The translations under genes and the position numbers were made by a program. A stretch of 64,000 bases of DNA from Phenylobacterium sp. (GTDB lineage Bacteria; Pseudomonadota; Alphaproteobacteria; Caulobacterales; Caulobacteraceae), in the NCBI RefSeq assembly GCF_016793285.1, contig NZ_JAEUMO010000080.1, positions 1 to 64,000 on the forward strand, given 5' to 3'. Of this stretch, positions 60,546 to 64,000 are shown piece by piece. The notes beneath the pieces were generated by a model. The model was not told where the DNA came from, did no database searches, and saw only the letters and a list, made by a program, of their open reading frames with translations. Position 1 is the stretch's first letter, and each line of letters begins with the position of its first letter.

Positions 60546-60854
60546 TCTGCGGCCCCCCGGCCTGGATAAGGTGTTCAGGGCGCGCCGGCCGGGGCCGACG
60601 CTATGCAGCTTTCAGGCACACAGACCCCCCGACCGTCGCCGGGCAACGACGACGAAGCAGGGAAAGCACACCTGAAAGGTGAGGCCGGAAGCTGTCACGC
60701 AGCCGATACGGGAGCAACGAAAAGCCGCCATAATCGCGACGAACGGTCGGGGAACATTACGAATTTCTCATCGTGTGCGCCATTGGCGCCACACATTGGG
60801 CATGTGGGGGCAAAGCTATCCCCGGCGCGGACGCAACAGGCGTAGCGCGTCCGG
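60546..60854. other. Intergenic region (309 bp) upstream of the TonB receptor gene
   Basis: No convincing coding frame. It contains the TonB receptor's upstream region and the 3' flank of the threonine aldolase gene. An inverted pair CTTTCAGG (60609-60616) and CCTGAAAG (60672-60679) is present and could be an operator or leader structure; no riboswitch core such as a B12 box was recognised. Confidence 0.5.
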
Positions 60855-61862
60855 TCACGCGATGGCGGCCAGCGCCTCGGAGATTTCGTCGACGGCGGCC
60901 GGCGTCGTGGCCCACGAGCACATGAACCGCACCGAGCCGTCGAGGAAGCGGTAGACGAACCAGCCCTTCGCGTGGAGGGCGGCCAGGCGCGCATCGTCCA
61001 TCTCGACGAACACGCCGTTCGATTCGACGGGGTGCAGGACCCTGAAGGGCATCCGCGCCGCCAGCGTCTTCGCCATCGCGTTGGCGTGCCGGGCGTGACG
61101 GAGGAGCGCGCCGTCCTCCAGCATGCCGATGAAGGGGGCGGCGTAGAACCGGCCCTTGGACGGCAACTGGCCGGCCTGCTTCAGCCGCGCGTCGAAGCGC
61201 CGGGCGACGTCGCGGTCGAACAGGACCACGGCTTCGGTGGGCGGCATGCCGGCCTTGGTGCCGCCGACCACGAGGATGTCGACGCCGAGCCCCTTGACGG
61301 CCTCGAGGTCGAAGCCGGCGGCGGCGGCGTTGGCGAGCCGCGCGCCGTCGAGGTGGACGCCGTAGCCCCTGGCCTTCACCGGGGCCGTGAGCGCGGCGAG
61401 CTCGGCCACCGTGTAGGTCGTGCCGTACTCGGTGGCGTTGGTGAGGGAGAGCGCCGCGACCGGCTGGCGATAGGAGACGTCCGGCGCGGCCAGGGGCGCC
61501 TCGAGCCCCTTCGGGTCGATCTTGCCCGACGCGCCGGGCAGCGGCGTCAGCCCCAGGCCGTGGCCGAAGAAGCCGGGCGCGCCCGTCTCGTCGGTGCAGA
61601 CGTGGGCGTGATGGTGAGCCAGCACCGACTCGAACGGCCGGCAGAGCGCCGAGAGCGCGATCGCGTTGGCGGCCGTGCCCGACGCCACGAACCGCACCTC
61701 GGCGTCGGCGTCGAGCAGGGCGCGCACGAGGTCGGCGGCCTTCGTGCTGACCGCGTCGCTGCCGTAGCCCGAGGCGAAGCCGGCGTTGGCGGCCACGACC
61801 GCGTCCATGGCCTCGGGCGTCGCGGGCGCGGTGTTGTCGGACGCGAAGTCGTAGCGGGCCAT
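60855..61862 (-). CDS. ltaE: Low-specificity threonine aldolase
   Basis: A 335-residue PLP enzyme cleaving L-threonine or L-allo-threonine to glycine and acetaldehyde. Motifs: DFASDNTAPATPEAM at the N terminus, FVASGTAANAIALSAL (PLP phosphate loop), AHHHAHVCTDETGAP (His region), HLDGARLANAA (PLP Asp) and the PLP Lys in VVGGTKAGMPPTEAVVLF. The order and length match the family; the Beta_elim_lyase fold is likely. No partner genes are linked. Confidence 0.93.
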   Translation of the reverse strand: MARYDFASDNTAPATPEAMDAVVAANAGFASGYGSDAVSTKAADLVRALLDADAEVRFVASGTAANAIALSALCRPFESVLAHHHAHVCTDETGAPGFFGHGLGLTPLPGASGKIDPKGLEAPLAAPDVSYRQPVAALSLTNATEYGTTYTVAELAALTAPVKARGYGVHLDGARLANAAAAGFDLEAVKGLGVDILVVGGTKAGMPPTEAVVLFDRDVARRFDARLKQAGQLPSKGRFYAAPFIGMLEDGALLRHARHANAMAKTLAARMPFRVLHPVESNGVFVEMDDARLAALHAKGWFVYRFLDGSVRFMCSWATTPAAVDEISEALAAIA

Positions 61863-61902
61863 GAGCGGCGCTCTTAGCGCGGCGGGGGTGGCCAGGCCAG
61901 AG

Positions 61903-62820
61903 TCAGGCGCGCCCGGGTCTGGGGGGCAGCGCCGCCAGCACGGCGTCGACCACGCCGTCCCAGTCGCCGTCGCGCGTCTGGCGGAAGAGCCGAGCGCCGG
62001 GGAACAGCGGGGCCTGGTCGGACGCCTGGCCCCAGCGCCAGTCCGCCTGGCGGCGCAGCATCACCCAGGCGGGCTTGCCCATCGCGGCCGCCAGCGCGGC
62101 CACCGAGGTGTCGACGGTGATGACCAGGTCCAGGCCGGCCACGATCGCGGCCGTGGTCAGGAAGTCGGGCGCGCCGGTGTCGTCGGGGTGCAGGCTGCGG
62201 CCGAGCGGTCGCAGCCGGGCCGCGGCCTGCGGCGTCAGCGAGCGCAGGCCGTCGAACTGGGCGCCGCCCCGCAGCATCAGCCCGATCCCCCCGCCGCCAC
62301 GGCCCGGCGCCAGGCACGGGGGCGGGTCGTCCAGGGCGGTCAGCAGGGGCAGCGAGCCGGCGTAGACCCAGGCGTCGCGCGGCGGGATGCGCACCTCGCC
62401 CTCGACGGGAATCACCTCCTCCGCGAGCGGGGCCAGGAGGCCGGCCAGCGCCGGCGGCGTGACCAGCGTCGCGGCGATCCCGCGCCTGGCCAGCACGGGC
62501 AGCCAGCGGGCGAACAGCAACTGGTCGCCGAACCCCTGCTCGGGCAGCACGACGAGGCTCTTCACGGGGCCGCCGCGCCACTGCGGGAAGCTGAGCTGCG
62601 GCTGGCGCGGCCCGCGGGGCAGGACGCCGCGATACTCGTAGAGCCGCCAGCCCTCGGCGTAGGCGCCGCGCTGGAGCAGGTAGCAGCCCAGCGCATAGCT
62701 CAGCACCGGATGGCCGGGCAGGGCGGCCAGGCCCTCGCGCAGCTTCGCTTCGGCCTCGGCGTGGCGCCCCTCGGCGGCCAGCGCCTTCGCCGCTTCACCC
62801 CATTGCGCCGCATCCGCCAT
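61903..62820 (-). CDS. TPR protein with glycosyltransferase-9-like C terminus
   Basis: A 305-residue cytosolic protein. Residues 1-65 form TPR-like helices (GEAAKALAAEGRHAEAEAKLREGLAALPGHPVLSYALGC); the body contains WRLYEYRGVLPRGPRQPQLSFPQWRG, SLVVLPEQGFGDQLLFARWLPVLARRGIAA, and LDLVITVDTSVAALAAAMGKPAWVML, the pattern of ADP-heptose/GT9-like proteins of Caulobacterales. The Rossmann glycine-rich first part is degenerate, so catalysis is uncertain. The ATG at 62820 is chosen because the frame upstream overlaps a divergent gene. Role could be in surface-glycan assembly; this is inferred. Confidence 0.78.
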   Translation of the reverse strand: MADAAQWGEAAKALAAEGRHAEAEAKLREGLAALPGHPVLSYALGCYLLQRGAYAEGWRLYEYRGVLPRGPRQPQLSFPQWRGGPVKSLVVLPEQGFGDQLLFARWLPVLARRGIAATLVTPPALAGLLAPLAEEVIPVEGEVRIPPRDAWVYAGSLPLLTALDDPPPCLAPGRGGGGIGLMLRGGAQFDGLRSLTPQAAARLRPLGRSLHPDDTGAPDFLTTAAIVAGLDLVITVDTSVAALAAAMGKPAWVMLRRQADWRWGQASDQAPLFPGARLFRQTRDGDWDGVVDAVLAALPPRPGRA

Positions 62821-62896
62821 GGCCGGCTTTTGGCGCGCCGCTTGTGCTGCCGCAAGGGCGGGTGGTCTGATCGGGCGAGTCGAGTTGGGGGGCGTG

Positions 62897-63370
62897 ATGC
62901 TGAAGACGATGCTGGCGGCCTGCGCGGTCGTGGCGGTGGTGGCCGCGGGCGGCGCGGCGGCCGCGAAGCCGCTGCCGGCCGGCGGACTGACGGCCAGGGA
63001 GGTCGCCGCCTGGATGAACGACAACGGCTATACGGCCAAGGTCGTGAAGCAGGACGACGGGGAGTACGTCGACGCCAGCGCCGAGGGGCTCAACTTCAGC
63101 GTCGACATGTACGACTGCGACAAGGCGCGCTGCCGGGCCGTCCAGTTCACCGTCAGCTTCGAGAAGGGCAAGGACACGCCCACGGTCCAGCAGATGAACG
63201 CCTGGAACGCCTCCAAGCGCTACCTGAAGGGCTATGTGAGCAACGACGGCGAGGCGGTCTTCCAGTTCGACGCGAACATCGACCCCGGCGGGACGTGGGA
63301 GGCGCTGCAGGACGACCTCGACGTCTTCGTGGGCTTCCTGGCCGACGTGAAGACCTTCGTGAAGTGGTGA
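62897..63370 (+). CDS. Secreted YbjN-domain-like protein
   Basis: A 157-residue exported protein with a signal peptide (about 1-23, ending AAAA) and a compact alpha/beta domain resembling YbjN: GGLTAREVAAWMNDNGYTAKVVKQDDGEYVDAS, VDMYDCDKARCRAVQFTVSFEKG and MNAWNASKRYLKGYVSNDGEAVFQFDANID, then DDLDVFVGFLADVKTFVKW. Two cysteines (DCDKARC) might pair. YbjN-type proteins act as chaperone-like or regulatory factors; secreted versions are common in Caulobacterales. The start at 62897 gives the usual signal; a GTG at 62894 is equivalent. Convergent with the epoxide-hydrolase gene. Confidence 0.82.
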   Translation: MLKTMLAACAVVAVVAAGGAAAAKPLPAGGLTAREVAAWMNDNGYTAKVVKQDDGEYVDASAEGLNFSVDMYDCDKARCRAVQFTVSFEKGKDTPTVQQMNAWNASKRYLKGYVSNDGEAVFQFDANIDPGGTWEALQDDLDVFVGFLADVKTFVKW

Positions 63371-63374
63371 CGCC

Positions 63375-64000
63375 TCAGCCGTGGTCGCGCGCCCAGGCGC
63401 GGACCTCGTCGACGAACAGGTCCGGCTCCTCCATCGCCGCGAAGTGGCCGCCGCGGGGCATGTCGGTCCAGCGCACGACATTGTAGGCCCGCTCGGCGAA
63501 GCTGCGGGGCGGGGCGGCATAGAGCGGCTCGCCGGGGAAGTTCGCGAAGGCGGTCGGCGTCTCCAGCCGCTCGCCGGGGCCGAAGGCCAGGCCGCCTTCC
63601 TCGATCAGGCCGCGGTAGTACCAGGCGCCGGTCGTGAAGCTGCCGGTCATCACGTAGATCATGATGTTGGTGAGCAGGCGGTCCTTGCCGTAGGCCTCGT
63701 CGATCGTCTTCTTCGAGAGGTCGGACCAGTCGTGGAAGCGCTCGCAGATCCACGCGGCCTGGCCCACCGGGTTGCCGGCGCCCAGCCAGGCGACGGACTG
63801 CGGCTTCGACATCTGCAGGCGCAGGTACGCGCCCATCATGCCGCCGGCCGCTTCCTGCTGCGCGGCCCAGGCGCGCTCCTCGTCGGTCTCGACGCCGCCG
63901 TGCGGCCGGAAGCCCAGCATGTTGAGGTGGATGGCGCGGGCCGATGCGCCGTGGTCGCGGCCGAGCCAGGAGGTGACCATCGCGCCCCAGTCGCCGCCCT
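63375..64000 (-). CDS. Epoxide hydrolase (alpha/beta fold), 5' end truncated at the right edge
   Basis: The C-terminal part (about 208 codons) of an alpha/beta hydrolase of the epoxide-hydrolase (EHN) type; the gene continues past 64000. The first codons visible read GGDWGAM, the nucleophile elbow with the catalytic Asp (GGDWG). The cap region contains GFRPHGGVETDEERAWAAQQ, WICERFHDWSDLSKKTIDEA and RLLTNIMIYVMTGSFTTGAWYYRGL, typical of the family; the C-terminal MPRGGHFAAMEEPDLFVDEVRAW provides the catalytic His (GGHFAAMEEP). The internal ATG at 63980 is not the start. Probably converts an epoxide to a diol in the cytosol. Confidence 0.9.
   Translation of the reverse strand, partial: GGDWGAMVTSWLGRDHGASARAIHLNMLGFRPHGGVETDEERAWAAQQEAAGGMMGAYLRLQMSKPQSVAWLGAGNPVGQAAWICERFHDWSDLSKKTIDEAYGKDRLLTNIMIYVMTGSFTTGAWYYRGLIEEGGLAFGPGERLETPTAFANFPGEPLYAAPPRSFAERAYNVVRWTDMPRGGHFAAMEEPDLFVDEVRAWARDHG

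Noticed and set aside
60546..60760. Cobalamin riboswitch upstream of the TonB receptor
   Set aside because: No recognisable B12-box core. Only an inverted CTTTCAGG/CCTGAAAG pair is present.
60603..60954. Frames of 80-91 codons in the gap upstream of the TonB receptor gene
   Set aside because: Mixed composition, no motif, overlap with the 3' end of the threonine aldolase and no ribosome site. Treated as non-coding.

Overview
The window is high-GC (about 70%) bacterial chromosome, densely packed on both strands, with short gaps and many 4-base ATGA/GTGA overlaps. The gene content (EttA, AccA, XerD, AroKB, a split MetH, a SahR-like ArsR-methyltransferase fusion, TonB-dependent receptor, glycine-zipper envelope proteins, a PEP-CTERM protein, DUF882/YcbK and DUF3297 proteins) points to an alphaproteobacterium of the Caulobacterales, plausibly Phenylobacterium or a close relative. 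That placement is inferred from gene families; there is no rRNA in the window, and I recognised no tRNA, CRISPR array, prophage or IS transposase.

Layout. 0-11.2 kb: a truncated spermidine-synthase-like gene, an acyl-CoA dehydrogenase, a radical-SAM lysine-2,3-aminomutase homologue, an L,D-transpeptidase, a DUF882 Tat protein, a three-gene overlapping operon (DUF3089 hydrolase, FkbM-like methyltransferase, MHS-family MFS transporter), CsbD, a secreted phosphatase-like protein, and a TetR regulator divergent from a small secreted protein across a palindromic operator. 11.3-15.5 kb: a triple-PAS hybrid histidine kinase divergent from ettA. 15.6-28.7 kb: five consecutive RTX (calcium-binding nonapeptide repeat) genes on one strand, built from shared modules: a short N-terminal domain, a spacer module of about 105 residues in nine copies, a middle domain in three proteins and an almost invariant C-terminal block of about 178 residues. 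Three of them have a similar promoter-like element upstream. No type I secretion genes lie in the window.

28.6-31.4 kb: an MFS exporter-like gene, a P-loop kinase-like gene and an alpha/beta hydrolase. 31.4-37.4 kb: a methionine-cycle operon (SahR-like regulator/methyltransferase, metF, metH in two polypeptides, with a palindromic repeat between the metH halves) headed by a palindrome immediately before the regulator start. 37.4-41.3 kb: a PhyH-type dioxygenase, YCII protein, small membrane proteins, a TPR protein and plsY. 41.3-46.4 kb is the most unusual part: two tandem long hairpins, two paralogous 34-38-residue membrane peptides with matching promoter regions and terminators, a glycine-zipper protein, a thioesterase, and a PEP-CTERM protein with an N-terminal 24-residue W-x-W-P repeat and an apparently internal signal sequence.

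46.5-64 kb is mostly housekeeping: an exported methyltransferase-like protein, a DPP-IV-type peptidase, CorC/HlyC-aroB-aroK, a secreted alanine-rich protein with xerD, a second glycine-zipper protein, accA, a large TonB-dependent receptor, a threonine aldolase, a TPR/GT9-like protein, a YbjN-like protein and a truncated epoxide hydrolase.
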